A DNA stretch of 64,000 nt from a bacterium M00.F.Ca.ET.205.01.1.1 (lineage in GTDB: Bacteria; Pseudomonadota; Alphaproteobacteria; Rhizobiales; Rhizobiaceae): positions 86,623 to 150,622 of the forward strand of contig SRUQ01000003.1 in the NCBI GenBank assembly GCA_004791255.1, read 5' to 3'. This document shows, piece after piece, positions 9,656 through 17,931 of this stretch. The position numbers and the translations under genes were made by a program. Under the pieces are notes generated by a model. It was not told the origin of the DNA, ran no database searches, and worked only from the letters and a program-made list of their open reading frames with translations. The stretch's first letter is position 1; each line of letters opens with the position of its first letter.

Positions 9656-10660
9656 TTACTTGGTCTGCCAGGCGTACCAGCGCGTGGCGATCTCGTCGCG
9701 ATGCTCGGCCCAGTAGTTCATGTCGAGGTTGATCTGGCCATCGACATGGGCGTCGGGCAGGCCCTTGACGACGTCGGCGGGCATCTCGGCCTTGGCCTTG
9801 GTGTTGATTGGCGCGTAGCCGCTCGCCTCGGCGAATTTCGCCTGGCCGGTCGGACTGGTGGCGGCGGCCAGGAACTTCATTGCGCTGTCCTTGTTCTTGG
9901 CGCCCTTCGGCACCACGAGCACGTCGGCGGCGGTGAGGTTCTGGTTCCAGGAAACGCCGACGTCGGTGCCGTCCTGCTGCAGGGCAAAGACACGGCCGTT
10001 CCAGAGCTGGCCGAATGCCGCCTCGCCGGACGCGATCAGCTGCTGCGACTCGGCGCCACCGCCCCACCAGACGATGTCGGACTTGATGGTGTCGAGCTTC
10101 TTGAAGGCGCGGTCGAGGTCGAGCGGATAGAGCTTGTCCGCCGGCACGCCGTCAGCCAGCAGCGCGATCTCGATCACGCCCGGCGCCGACCATTTGTAGA
10201 AGGTCCGCTTGCCGGGAAACTTCTTGGTGTCGAACATGTCTGCCCAGCTTGCGGGTTCGCCCGAGACGGAGCCCTTGTTCCAGGCCAGCACGAAGGAATA
10301 GTAGAAGCTGCCGACCGCGTGGTCGTTGCTGAAGCGCGGGTCGAGATCGGCCTTGGGCACGACCGCGAAGTCGATCGGCTCCAGCAGGCCATCCTTGGCG
10401 GCCTTGATGGCGAAGTCCATCTCGACGTCGACGACGTCCCAGGTGACATTCTTGGCATCGACCATGGCCTTGAGCTTGCCGTAGTCGGTCGGCCCGTCCT
10501 GCAGTACCTTGATGCCGGAGCTGGCTTCGAACGGTGCCGCCCAGGACTTGGTCTGTGCTTCCTGCGTGGTGCCGCCCCAGCTGGTGAACGCCATTTCATC
10601 GGCGTGCGCGGCGGTTGCCGCCAGAAGCCCGGCCAAAATGCCGGTCAAAATCAGTTTCAT
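9656..10660 (-). CDS. polyamine-type ABC transporter substrate-binding protein
   Basis: The 334-residue product starts with a Sec signal peptide (LTGILAGLLAATAAHA, cleavage near residue 20) and continues as a PotD/family-1 extracellular binding protein. FTSWGGTTQEAQ near the mature N-terminus and the WGGGAESQQLIASGE segment are typical of the PotD group. It captures substrate in the periplasm for the permeases encoded downstream. It follows the aldehyde dehydrogenase gene by 65 bp in the same operon, which ties uptake to the oxidative enzymes. Confidence 0.92.
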   Translation of the reverse strand: MKLILTGILAGLLAATAAHADEMAFTSWGGTTQEAQTKSWAAPFEASSGIKVLQDGPTDYGKLKAMVDAKNVTWDVVDVEMDFAIKAAKDGLLEPIDFAVVPKADLDPRFSNDHAVGSFYYSFVLAWNKGSVSGEPASWADMFDTKKFPGKRTFYKWSAPGVIEIALLADGVPADKLYPLDLDRAFKKLDTIKSDIVWWGGGAESQQLIASGEAAFGQLWNGRVFALQQDGTDVGVSWNQNLTAADVLVVPKGAKNKDSAMKFLAAATSPTGQAKFAEASGYAPINTKAKAEMPADVVKGLPDAHVDGQINLDMNYWAEHRDEIATRWYAWQTK

Positions 10661-10725
10661 GTCATTCTCCTCTGTTGGTCTGTTTTATCGTTGTCGTTTT
10701 GCAGTGGCCCTTAGCCACGCGCTCC

Positions 10726-12213
10726 TCAGCGCATGACAAAGGGATCGGGGATCGGCTCGTCAGACGTCTTGATCCAGACGGATTTCGAGCGCGTGTAGTC
10801 TCTGATGGCATCGAGCCCGCCCTCGCGGCCGAGGCCTGACAGGCCGTAGCCGCCGAAAGGAACGAGCGGCGACACGGCCCGGTAGGTATTGACCCAGACC
10901 ACGCCGGCATGGATGTCGCGCGCCATGCGGTGCGCCTTGCCGAGGTTCGAGGTGAAGACGCCGGAAGCCAGGCCGAAAGGCGTGTCGTTGGCGAACGCCA
11001 GCGCCTGCGCCTCGGTATCGAAGGCAAGCACACTGAGCACCGGCCCGAACAGCTCCTCGCGCACGCAGGGCAGGTCGGCGCTGCCGGCATCGATGATGGT
11101 GGGCGTGTAGTAGAAGCCGGGGCCGCCGGGGCGTGCGCCGCCGGTGACCAGCCTGCCGCCCTTGGCCAGGCTTTCGGCGACGATCTTCTCGATCCAGTCG
11201 CGCTGGCGTTGCGTGGCAAGCGGACCCATTTCGGTGGCGGCATCCTGCGGATCGCCGATGCGGATCGCTTCGGCCTTGCGCTTCAGCCGGGCGAGGAATT
11301 CGTCCTTCACCGACCGCTCGACCAGCAGCAGCGAGCCGGCGACGCAGCTTTGGCCGGTCGCGGCGAAAATGCCGGCGACGACCGCGTTGGCAGCGCTGTC
11401 GAGATCGGCGTCAGCGAAGACGACGACCGGGCTTTTGCCGCCGAGTTCCAGCGTCGTGTAGGCAAGGTTCTCCGCCGTGTTCCTGACGATGGCGCGCGCC
11501 GTCGACGGGCCGCCGGTGAAGGCGACGCGCGAGACCAGCGGATGGCTGGTCAGGCGCCGGCCGCAGTCCTGGCCGAAGCCGGTGAGGATGTTGACGGTGC
11601 CGGCGGGGAAGCCGGCCTCACGGACGAGTTCGGCAAAGGCAAGCAGCGGCGCTGGGCCATCCTCGGATGCCTTGAGCACGACTGTGCAGCCGGCGGCGAG
11701 AGCCGGGCCAAGCTTGACGGCCGAGAGGAAGAGCTGCGAATTCCACGGCACGACGGCGGCAACGACGCCGATCGGCTCGCGGCGGATGGTGACGTCGAGA
11801 TCCGGCTTGTCGATCGGCACATGCGCGCCTTCGTGCTTGTCGGCGAGCCCGCCATAGTAGCGGTAGTAGTCACCGACATAGGCGATCTGGGCGCGGGTCT
11901 CGCGGATGATCTTGCCGGTGTCGCGTGTCTCGAGTTCGGCCAGGCGGCCGGCATTGGCGACGACGAGGTCGCCGAGCTTGACCAGCAGTTTGCCGCGCGC
12001 GGTGGCCGTCATCGTCCGCCATGCGCCTGAGTTCAACGCGCGGTGCGCGGCCTCGACGGCGCGGTCGACATCGGCTTCCGTCGCCGCCGGCATCTTCGCC
12101 CACAGCGCGCCGGTCGACGGATCGACGCTGTCGAAGGTCGCGGATGGCTCGTCGAAGCTGCCGTCGATGAAGTTCCTGAACAAAGCGTCGGTCATGGTCT
12201 TGGCGTTGGTCAT
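10726..12213 (-). CDS. NAD(P)-dependent aldehyde dehydrogenase
   Basis: A 495-residue aldehyde dehydrogenase. Catalytic Cys290 lies in GIFAATGQSC, general base Glu256 in LELGGKSP, and Asn158 in VVPWNSQ. It oxidises an aldehyde, presumably produced by the LLM monooxygenase encoded 28 bp upstream. The start is uncertain: there are ATGs at 12213 and 12195 inside an 18-bp tandem repeat, and neither has a clear ribosome site. Related proteins include betaine-aldehyde, vanillin and semialdehyde dehydrogenases, so the substrate cannot be fixed. Confidence 0.92.
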   Translation of the reverse strand: MTNAKTMTDALFRNFIDGSFDEPSATFDSVDPSTGALWAKMPAATEADVDRAVEAAHRALNSGAWRTMTATARGKLLVKLGDLVVANAGRLAELETRDTGKIIRETRAQIAYVGDYYRYYGGLADKHEGAHVPIDKPDLDVTIRREPIGVVAAVVPWNSQLFLSAVKLGPALAAGCTVVLKASEDGPAPLLAFAELVREAGFPAGTVNILTGFGQDCGRRLTSHPLVSRVAFTGGPSTARAIVRNTAENLAYTTLELGGKSPVVVFADADLDSAANAVVAGIFAATGQSCVAGSLLLVERSVKDEFLARLKRKAEAIRIGDPQDAATEMGPLATQRQRDWIEKIVAESLAKGGRLVTGGARPGGPGFYYTPTIIDAGSADLPCVREELFGPVLSVLAFDTEAQALAFANDTPFGLASGVFTSNLGKAHRMARDIHAGVVWVNTYRAVSPLVPFGGYGLSGLGREGGLDAIRDYTRSKSVWIKTSDEPIPDPFVMR

Positions 12214-12225
12214 GGTCTCGGCGTT
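12190..12225. repeat. 18-bp tandem duplication at the aldehyde dehydrogenase start
   Basis: GGTCATGGTCTTGGCGTT is followed directly by a copy with one change (C for T) and a degraded third start (GGTTATG). On the minus strand this gives repeated ATGACCAACGCC-like starts, so copy number would change which start codon is used and the length of the N-terminus in 6-residue steps. Confidence 0.7.
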
Positions 12226-12241
12226 GGTTATGAGCTCGCGA

Positions 12242-13279
12242 TCAGAGGAAGGCCGGCATCACCCGGTCGATGAACAGTTGCAGCGATTTCATCTTGCGCT
12301 CGTGCGGAAGCCCGCTGTCGATCCAGATCGAGTACTGGTCGTAGCCGAGCGCCTCATAGGCCTTCAGCCGGGCAATGACCTCGTCGGCCTCGCCGATCAC
12401 CAGGTTCTGGCGGATCTTGTCGGGCGCGTATTGCGGCATGGCCGCGATCTCATCCGGCGTCAGCGGCTCCAATATGCCCTGATGCACTGGCTTCTTGTTC
12501 TGGAACCAGGCGCCGAACTGGCAGTAGAAGGTCGACAGATCCTGGCTGAGGCGTTCTGTATCGGCGGCGTCCTCGGCGACGAATGTGTGCATCAAAAGCA
12601 TGATTTCCGGCCGCTCGACCTCGTGATGCGCGGCGCAAGCGGTGTTGAAGCGCTGCATCAGGCTCGTCACCTCATCGTCGCCGGAAGCCAGCGGCGTCAC
12701 CTGGACCTTGCAGCCATTGGCGACGGCGAAGTCGTGCGAGTTGGGATCGCGCGCCGCCACCCAGATCGGCGGATAGGGCTTTTGCACGGGCTTGGGCGAG
12801 GATGTCGTGGGCGGGAATTGCCAGAACTCGCCGGAGAGTTCGAAGTCGCCGTCCCACAGGCCGCGGATCGCCGGCACCATCTCGCGCATGCGCTGGCCGG
12901 CGCCCCAGGCGTCGAGCCCGGGGAAGACGCGCTGGTATTCATAGCTGTAGGCGCCGCGCGCGATGCCTATGTCGAGCCGGCCACCGCTGATGACGTCGGC
13001 CATCGCCGCTTCGCCGGCAAGCTTGATCGGGTGCCAGAATGGCGCGATCACCGTTCCGGTGCCGAGGCGGATGCGGCTCGTCCTGGCGGCGAGGTAGGCG
13101 ATGTTGATGAACGGGTTGGGGGAGATGGTGAATTCCATGCCGTGATGCTCGCCGATCCAGGCCGTCTCGAAGCCGGCCCGTTCGGCCATCAGGACCAGCT
13201 CTTCAAGCTCGGTCACAAGCTCGGAATGCGGCTTGGCCAGATCCGACCGTTCCATATGCACGAAGAGCGAGAATTTCAT
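12242..13279 (-). CDS. LLM-class flavin-dependent monooxygenase
   Basis: A 345-residue bacterial-luciferase-like TIM barrel. The N-terminus (FSLFVHMERSD), the AWIGEHHG motif near 41-48, and RLGTGTVIAPFWHPIKLA are diagnostic of LLM oxidoreductases that use reduced FMN and oxygen. Such enzymes need a flavin reductase, and the gene just upstream (4-bp overlap) encodes one as part of a fusion. Together they form a two-component monooxygenase. The substrate is not readable; C-N ring or bond cleavage is known in the class. Confidence 0.92.
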   Translation of the reverse strand: MKFSLFVHMERSDLAKPHSELVTELEELVLMAERAGFETAWIGEHHGMEFTISPNPFINIAYLAARTSRIRLGTGTVIAPFWHPIKLAGEAAMADVISGGRLDIGIARGAYSYEYQRVFPGLDAWGAGQRMREMVPAIRGLWDGDFELSGEFWQFPPTTSSPKPVQKPYPPIWVAARDPNSHDFAVANGCKVQVTPLASGDDEVTSLMQRFNTACAAHHEVERPEIMLLMHTFVAEDAADTERLSQDLSTFYCQFGAWFQNKKPVHQGILEPLTPDEIAAMPQYAPDKIRQNLVIGEADEVIARLKAYEALGYDQYSIWIDSGLPHERKMKSLQLFIDRVMPAFL

Positions 13280-15081
13280 TCCTGGTCACCTGTGTTGACG
13301 TCGGCGACGGCTGCCCTCGCGAGCGGCCTGACCTCGCCTTCGGTCTCATTGCCGACATAGACGCCGAAAGCGTCCTGCGAGCATTCCTTGGCATAGCGGG
13401 CAAGCATAGAGCGGATCGCCGGATCGACGATCTTCAATGTCCCGATCGCGTCGATGTCGACCAACCGGACACCGCGATCGCTGGAGGCGGGCACGTCGAA
13501 GGTGCCGCGATAGTAGACATGCGAGCGCGAGGGGCTTCCCGCATCGTCCCAAACGGCGAAGAGGAAGCCGAGCTGGGCCTCGATGGCCTTTGCCGCCAGC
13601 AGCCCCTTGAGGCTTTTGCCGTTGCCGGCCGAGCCCAGCCCCCGGCCGCGCGGCAGTTCGAAGCCATCGGCCGTTTCAAGGAACAGGACCCGGCCGCCAT
13701 TCTCGAGGATTGCGCCGACATCGGTGTCGGGCGGCGCGGCGGCCAGCGCCTCCTGGCTGAGGCCAGGCGCGATATAGGCGCCACGGCAATAGCCGAGCGG
13801 CTGTGAGGAATTATGCTCGAAATCGCGGACGCGGCCAATCAGGATCGAATGATCGCCGGCATCGACCAGCCGCTCCATGTCGCAGTCGAAGCATGCGACC
13901 GAGCCGTCCAGCACCGGGCTGCCGGTGCGTCCCGGCCGCCAGGCCACGGAGGCGAACTTGTCGGCCGCTTTCGAAGCGAAGATGCCGGACGCGGCCTTCT
14001 GGCCCTCGTTGAGGATGTTGATGGCGAAGCTCTTCGAGGTGGCGAAGATCGGGTGGCCGAGCGCCTTGTGGGCGATGCAGACCAGCACCAGCGGCGGATC
14101 GAGCGACACGGAGGTGAAGGAGTTGGCGGTGAAGCCGCGAGGCTCGCCTTCCGGCCCGATCGTGGTGACGATGGTGACGCCGGTGAGGAAGGAGCCCAGC
14201 GCACGGCGGAACTCGCCGCTGTCGAAACCCGCGCCGGCTTCCACCGCGCTGCCCTGCGCCGCCGTTGCGTCTTCGCCGAGGAAGCCGGCGATATGGCGCG
14301 TGGTAAGATCAGGAGCGGCAACCGCCATCATATGCCGCTCGCCGGCAAGCACGGTGCAGCGGCCATGTGGGGCGAGGCGCGCCATGGCGGCCGACATTGC
14401 GGGCGAGGAATTCCTGTCCTCGGATCCGGTGATGAACAGGGCTGGCACGGCCAGCGTCTGCAACCGCTCTGCGTGGTCGCCGTCGGCGCGGGCGAACAGA
14501 CGATAGGTGCGGGCATAGCCTTCCGGGTCGACCGCGCTGAGCGCGGACGCCGTCTTCTGCGCCGCCGACTCGAGTTCGGCTGGCACCGGATCGCCGAACC
14601 AGCGGGCAATCGTCTGTGCCGCGCCGGCCGCATCACCATGGCCATTGAGGGCCGCGGCGCGCTGGCGAACGGCCTCGGCCATCTCCGGCGGGCGCCGGAA
14701 CACGGCGCTCATCGAGACAATGCGGCGGACGCGCTCGGGTGCACGCAGCGCCAGCTCCTGGGCGACGAGCGCGCCCATCGAGTGACCGACGACGGACACC
14801 TTGTCGAGGCCGAGATGATCGAGCAGGCGAATGGCCTGATCGGCATAGTCGGCCAGTTCCGGGTTTGGCGGCGGCAGCGGCGACTGGCCATGGCCGAGCA
14901 TGTCGATGGCGATGATGTCGAAGCGGCCGGCCATCTGTTCGATCTGCGGCTGCCAGATCGCGGCGTTCATGCCGACGCCGTGAATGAAGAGCACCGGCGC
15001 GCCCGAACCGGCGCGGAGGAAGCCGGTGCCGTCAGGCGCCGTCCCCTGTCTGGCCCATGCCGATGCGGGAACGTCAGCCAT
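13276..15081 (-). CDS. fused alpha/beta-hydrolase, flavin reductase and Nudix-like protein
   Basis: The 601-residue product has three parts. Residues 10-268 are an alpha/beta-hydrolase with nucleophile Ser101 in GHSMG, acid Asp222 in GSED and His250 in GERH. Residues 287-440 are an FMN reductase domain (FRRALGSFLTGVTIVTT, GFTANSFTSVSLDPPLVLVC), which would feed reduced flavin to the LLM enzyme. Residues 450-575 resemble a degenerate Nudix fold (VGAILENGGRVLFLET, ELPRGRG) lacking the REXXEE metal residues. ATG 15081 is chosen because upstream in-frame sequence lies inside the preceding gene. It overlaps the DUF1185 gene by 8 bp and the LLM gene by 4 bp. Confidence 0.85.
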   Translation of the reverse strand: MADVPASAWARQGTAPDGTGFLRAGSGAPVLFIHGVGMNAAIWQPQIEQMAGRFDIIAIDMLGHGQSPLPPPNPELADYADQAIRLLDHLGLDKVSVVGHSMGALVAQELALRAPERVRRIVSMSAVFRRPPEMAEAVRQRAAALNGHGDAAGAAQTIARWFGDPVPAELESAAQKTASALSAVDPEGYARTYRLFARADGDHAERLQTLAVPALFITGSEDRNSSPAMSAAMARLAPHGRCTVLAGERHMMAVAAPDLTTRHIAGFLGEDATAAQGSAVEAGAGFDSGEFRRALGSFLTGVTIVTTIGPEGEPRGFTANSFTSVSLDPPLVLVCIAHKALGHPIFATSKSFAINILNEGQKAASGIFASKAADKFASVAWRPGRTGSPVLDGSVACFDCDMERLVDAGDHSILIGRVRDFEHNSSQPLGYCRGAYIAPGLSQEALAAAPPDTDVGAILENGGRVLFLETADGFELPRGRGLGSAGNGKSLKGLLAAKAIEAQLGFLFAVWDDAGSPSRSHVYYRGTFDVPASSDRGVRLVDIDAIGTLKIVDPAIRSMLARYAKECSQDAFGVYVGNETEGEVRPLARAAVADVNTGDQE

Positions 15082-15661
15082 GCAGGTCGCCAAGCTCCTT
15101 GAGGTCCTGGTAGCGGTCGCCGATGCGGTGATGGGGGCGGCCGCCGATCGAAGCGCCAAGCGCCACCACCAACTCGTCAGGCGCAGGCGCGTCGCCGATC
15201 TGGAAATGCACGGTCAGGTAATGCGAGCGACGTCCTTCGTCGTTCTTGTCCATTAGTGGGATCATGATCGGCGTGTTCGGTCCGCCACGCAAATTGGTGA
15301 AGGCAAGATAGGTCTTGGCGCCGACGGCGCGGCGGTAGTGATTGCCGAAATGCAGCGTGTGGATCAGCGCCGAAGCGTGCTCGACCTCCCCCGAGGTGCC
15401 GCAGATGGCGGCCTTGCCATAACCCTCGATCGCTTCACCCGAACCGGCGATGGCGATGATCTCGCGGGTCAAGAGTTCGCCCAGAACAGGGGCGCAGGCG
15501 CGGATTTCCGGCGACAGGTCTTCGGTGAAGCCGCGCCCGGCCCAGGGGTTCGTCAGCACCGCGGCGACGCCGATTAGTCGCAGCGGCCGGGGTGCCGCCT
15601 TGCCCCCTTCGATCAGCGTGTTCTCGGTGTAAGTGACAATCTTGCGGATGGCAGGCTGCAT
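15074..15661 (-). CDS. amino acid synthesis family protein (DUF1185, AA_synth)
   Basis: A 195-residue single-domain DUF1185 protein (IRKIVTYTENTLIEGG at the N-terminus; RGGPNTPIMIPLMDKND and GEVEHASALIHTLHFGN are hallmark stretches). The family has a variant of the chorismate-mutase-type fold and no firmly assigned reaction. ATG 15661 is preferred over 15685 because GAGGA stands at the right distance before it. First gene of the eight-gene operon; a palindromic operator lies 33-44 bp upstream. Its linkage to a two-component monooxygenase and aldehyde dehydrogenase suggests it acts on an intermediate, perhaps hydrolytically; that is inference. Confidence 0.85.
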   Translation of the reverse strand: MQPAIRKIVTYTENTLIEGGKAAPRPLRLIGVAAVLTNPWAGRGFTEDLSPEIRACAPVLGELLTREIIAIAGSGEAIEGYGKAAICGTSGEVEHASALIHTLHFGNHYRRAVGAKTYLAFTNLRGGPNTPIMIPLMDKNDEGRRSHYLTVHFQIGDAPAPDELVVALGASIGGRPHHRIGDRYQDLKELGDLHG

Positions 15662-15693
15662 GGAATCCTCGGTCGGCGGCGTCATATCATCTT

Positions 15694-15710
15694 ATGGTAT
15701 ACCATGGTAT
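15694..15710. promoter_or_regulatory. nested palindromic operator for the GntR regulator
   Basis: ATGGTATACCAT (15694-15705) and the overlapping ATACCATGGTAT (15699-15710) are both perfect 12-bp palindromes. They sit between the divergent DUF1185 (start 15661) and GntR (start 15777) genes. TGGTATACCA-type sites are usual for FadR-subfamily GntR repressors, so both divergent promoters are probably controlled here. Confidence 0.7.
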
Positions 15711-15776
15711 GGAGCGCCAAGGACCTTGTCAACCGCTCATGGAATCTGTTTTCGTGTGCGGCGCAGGAGACAGGAC

Positions 15777-16454
15777 ATGACAGACGACACGCTTCGCATC
15801 GACCGCAGCGCCAAGACCTTGAGGACGCTTGCGCTGGAGCGCATGCGCGAGGCGATCATGGATTTTCATTTCCAGCCCGGCGAAAGGCTGGTCGAGCGTC
15901 CGCTCTGCGACCAGCTTGGCGTAAGCCGCTCGGTCGTGCGGGAGGTACTGCGGCAGTTGGAGGCCGAAGGTCTGGTGCAGATGATTCCGGGGCACGGACC
16001 GGCGGTGGCCCGGCCGGATCTCGGCCGCACCGATGAGATTTATGAGCTAAGGGCGCTGCTCGAAGGCATCGCGGCACGCGCCTGCGCCCTCTCGGCGACC
16101 GGCGAGCAACTGGCAAGGCTGGAAGGTGCGCTCATGGACCTGTTCGAAGCGTGGGCTTCCGGCGAGCCGCCGGCGGTGATGCGGGCGACGACGAAATTCT
16201 ACGAGGCGCTGTTCGAGGCCGCCGACAAGCGCGTTGCCTGGGAGATCGTCAGCGGCTTGAATGTCCGCATCAACCAGCTCCGCTCGATGACCATCGCCTC
16301 GGTCAACCGGCGCGCGCCGGCGATTGCCGAGATGAATGCGATCATGGATGCCATCCGGGCACGCAAGCCCGACGAAGCGGAAGCGGCGGCGCGCAGGCAT
16401 GTCGAATCCGCCTGGCAGATCGCCCGCACCGCGCTGCGGCCGCCGGCCGCCTGA
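15777..16454 (+). CDS. GntR-family (FCD) transcriptional regulator
   Basis: A 225-residue FadR-subfamily regulator: winged helix at about 13-80 (PLCDQLGVSRSVVREVLRQLEAEGLV) and an all-helical FCD effector domain with the ELRALLEGIAARACA start. The ATG at 15777 follows AGGAGACAGG. It is divergent from the eight-gene catabolic operon and separated from it by an operator palindrome, so it is the probable repressor of that operon. The effector would be the substrate or an early intermediate. Confidence 0.92.
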   Translation: MTDDTLRIDRSAKTLRTLALERMREAIMDFHFQPGERLVERPLCDQLGVSRSVVREVLRQLEAEGLVQMIPGHGPAVARPDLGRTDEIYELRALLEGIAARACALSATGEQLARLEGALMDLFEAWASGEPPAVMRATTKFYEALFEAADKRVAWEIVSGLNVRINQLRSMTIASVNRRAPAIAEMNAIMDAIRARKPDEAEAAARRHVESAWQIARTALRPPAA

Positions 16455-16460
16455 AGCTGG

Positions 16461-17891
16461 CTATGCCTTGAATTCCATCTTCAGCCACCTTGTGATGGCG
16501 CCGAAGTCGATCGGCTTCGTGGTGTCGACGTCGAAGAGTGGGCCGCGCCGCAGCGGCTCGGCGCGCTTGGCGAGTTCGATCAGCTCGGGGATATAGGCTG
16601 CACCGGGATGGCCGGCGAGGCGCTGGTCGAGCCGGGCGCCATAGCGCTCGGCCAGCACCGCGCCGGGCGCATGGCACCAGATTTCAGCGGTCTGCTCGAC
16701 GCCGGCGTTTCTGAGATGATCCTCCAGGACCTTTCGCGGCTGAAAGCCGAACCAGGCGTCGACGACAAAGGTGCTGCCGACGGGGGCTTCGCCGACGAGC
16801 GACCAGATCGCCTTGTAGCTGGCGCGGCCGAGCGTGCGGTTGAACTCGCGGTCGGCGCCGCCGAGCACTTCGAGGAAAGGGTTCTTCACCGTGTCGAGCG
16901 TCAGCAACGGCCAGCCCATGCGGTCGGCGATGCCGCGCGAGACAGTGCTCTTGCCGCTGGCCGGAATGCCGTTGACGAGCACGGCGCGCTTGGGTTGGGC
17001 AGGGGGTGCAATCGTCGGTATCGCTTCCTGCCCTGCCAGCGCCTGCAGGCCGGCGCCGATCACGCCGGCATCGTCTCCAAGTTGCGCCGGCTCGACCCGG
17101 CACTGATACCAGGGCGCCAGGGCCGGCGCGCGGCCGAGTGCGGCATGCGCCGCCCGGCCGAGGCCGCCCCCAAGCAGAATGAGGTTGGGATCAAGCACGG
17201 CAACGGCGGTGTCTATCGCCGCGCGCAGGGGAACCGCCCAGGCGTCCAGTATGGCGCGCGCCTGGATGTCGCCTTCGGCGTCGCGGGCGAAGAGCTGATC
17301 GATCGAAATGTCCGGACCGAGCCCGGTCCGCGCGATATGGCGGCCGAGCGCGGTGCCGGAACTGGTGGTTTCGACGCAGCCGCGCCGGCCGCAGGCGCAG
17401 ATCTCGCCATTGACGTCGACGCCGATGTGGCCGAGCTGGCCTGCCGTTGCCCGGCCGCGCATGATACGCCGGTCCTGAGCCATGGCGCCGCCAACGCCGG
17501 TGCCGATGGTGAACATGGCGATGTCGCTATCGCCCCGGCCGGCGCCGACAGCCATCTCGGCGGCCAGCGCCATGTTGCAGTCATTGTCGATGATGACAGG
17601 CTTGCCCGTCATGTCTTCCAGGCGCCGCGCCAGCGCAACCGAGGCGAGGTCGACATAGCCGCCCGAGAGCACCGCGCCGCGCCGCGCGTCGACGCGACCG
17701 GGGACGCCGACGCCGATGGCTTTCACATCAGGTGTGTCGAGAAGGCGCACCATGTCGGCGACTCGACCGAGGACCAGCTCCGGGTCGGGCGCGCTTTTTT
17801 CGGAAACACGCTTGAGGATTTCACCGTTGCCGGAGATGCGGGCGGCACGCAGATTTGTGCCGCCGATGTCGATTCCTATGCTGAGAGGCAT
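16461..17891 (-). CDS. ROK-family sugar kinase fused to a P-loop (AAA/zeta-type) kinase
   Basis: The 476-residue product joins two kinases. Residues 1-290 are a ROK kinase: ATP motif IGIDIGGTN at 4-12, DNDCN with the catalytic Asp near 104, and a zinc site from His155 and CACGRRGC (Cys165, 167, 172). Residues 300-476 are a P-loop kinase with Walker A GIPASGKST at 308-316. ROK kinases average about 300 residues, so the second domain is a true addition. ATG 17891 is chosen over TTG 17903 because CAGGA lies 5 bp before it. It follows the aldolase gene by 40 bp. A double sugar phosphorylation before aldol cleavage is an attractive inference. Confidence 0.88.
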   Translation of the reverse strand: MPLSIGIDIGGTNLRAARISGNGEILKRVSEKSAPDPELVLGRVADMVRLLDTPDVKAIGVGVPGRVDARRGAVLSGGYVDLASVALARRLEDMTGKPVIIDNDCNMALAAEMAVGAGRGDSDIAMFTIGTGVGGAMAQDRRIMRGRATAGQLGHIGVDVNGEICACGRRGCVETTSSGTALGRHIARTGLGPDISIDQLFARDAEGDIQARAILDAWAVPLRAAIDTAVAVLDPNLILLGGGLGRAAHAALGRAPALAPWYQCRVEPAQLGDDAGVIGAGLQALAGQEAIPTIAPPAQPKRAVLVNGIPASGKSTVSRGIADRMGWPLLTLDTVKNPFLEVLGGADREFNRTLGRASYKAIWSLVGEAPVGSTFVVDAWFGFQPRKVLEDHLRNAGVEQTAEIWCHAPGAVLAERYGARLDQRLAGHPGAAYIPELIELAKRAEPLRRGPLFDVDTTKPIDFGAITRWLKMEFKA

Positions 17892-17931
17892 GACGTCCTG
17901 CAAGTGCCAGTGATCAGAGCAATCGGAAAGT

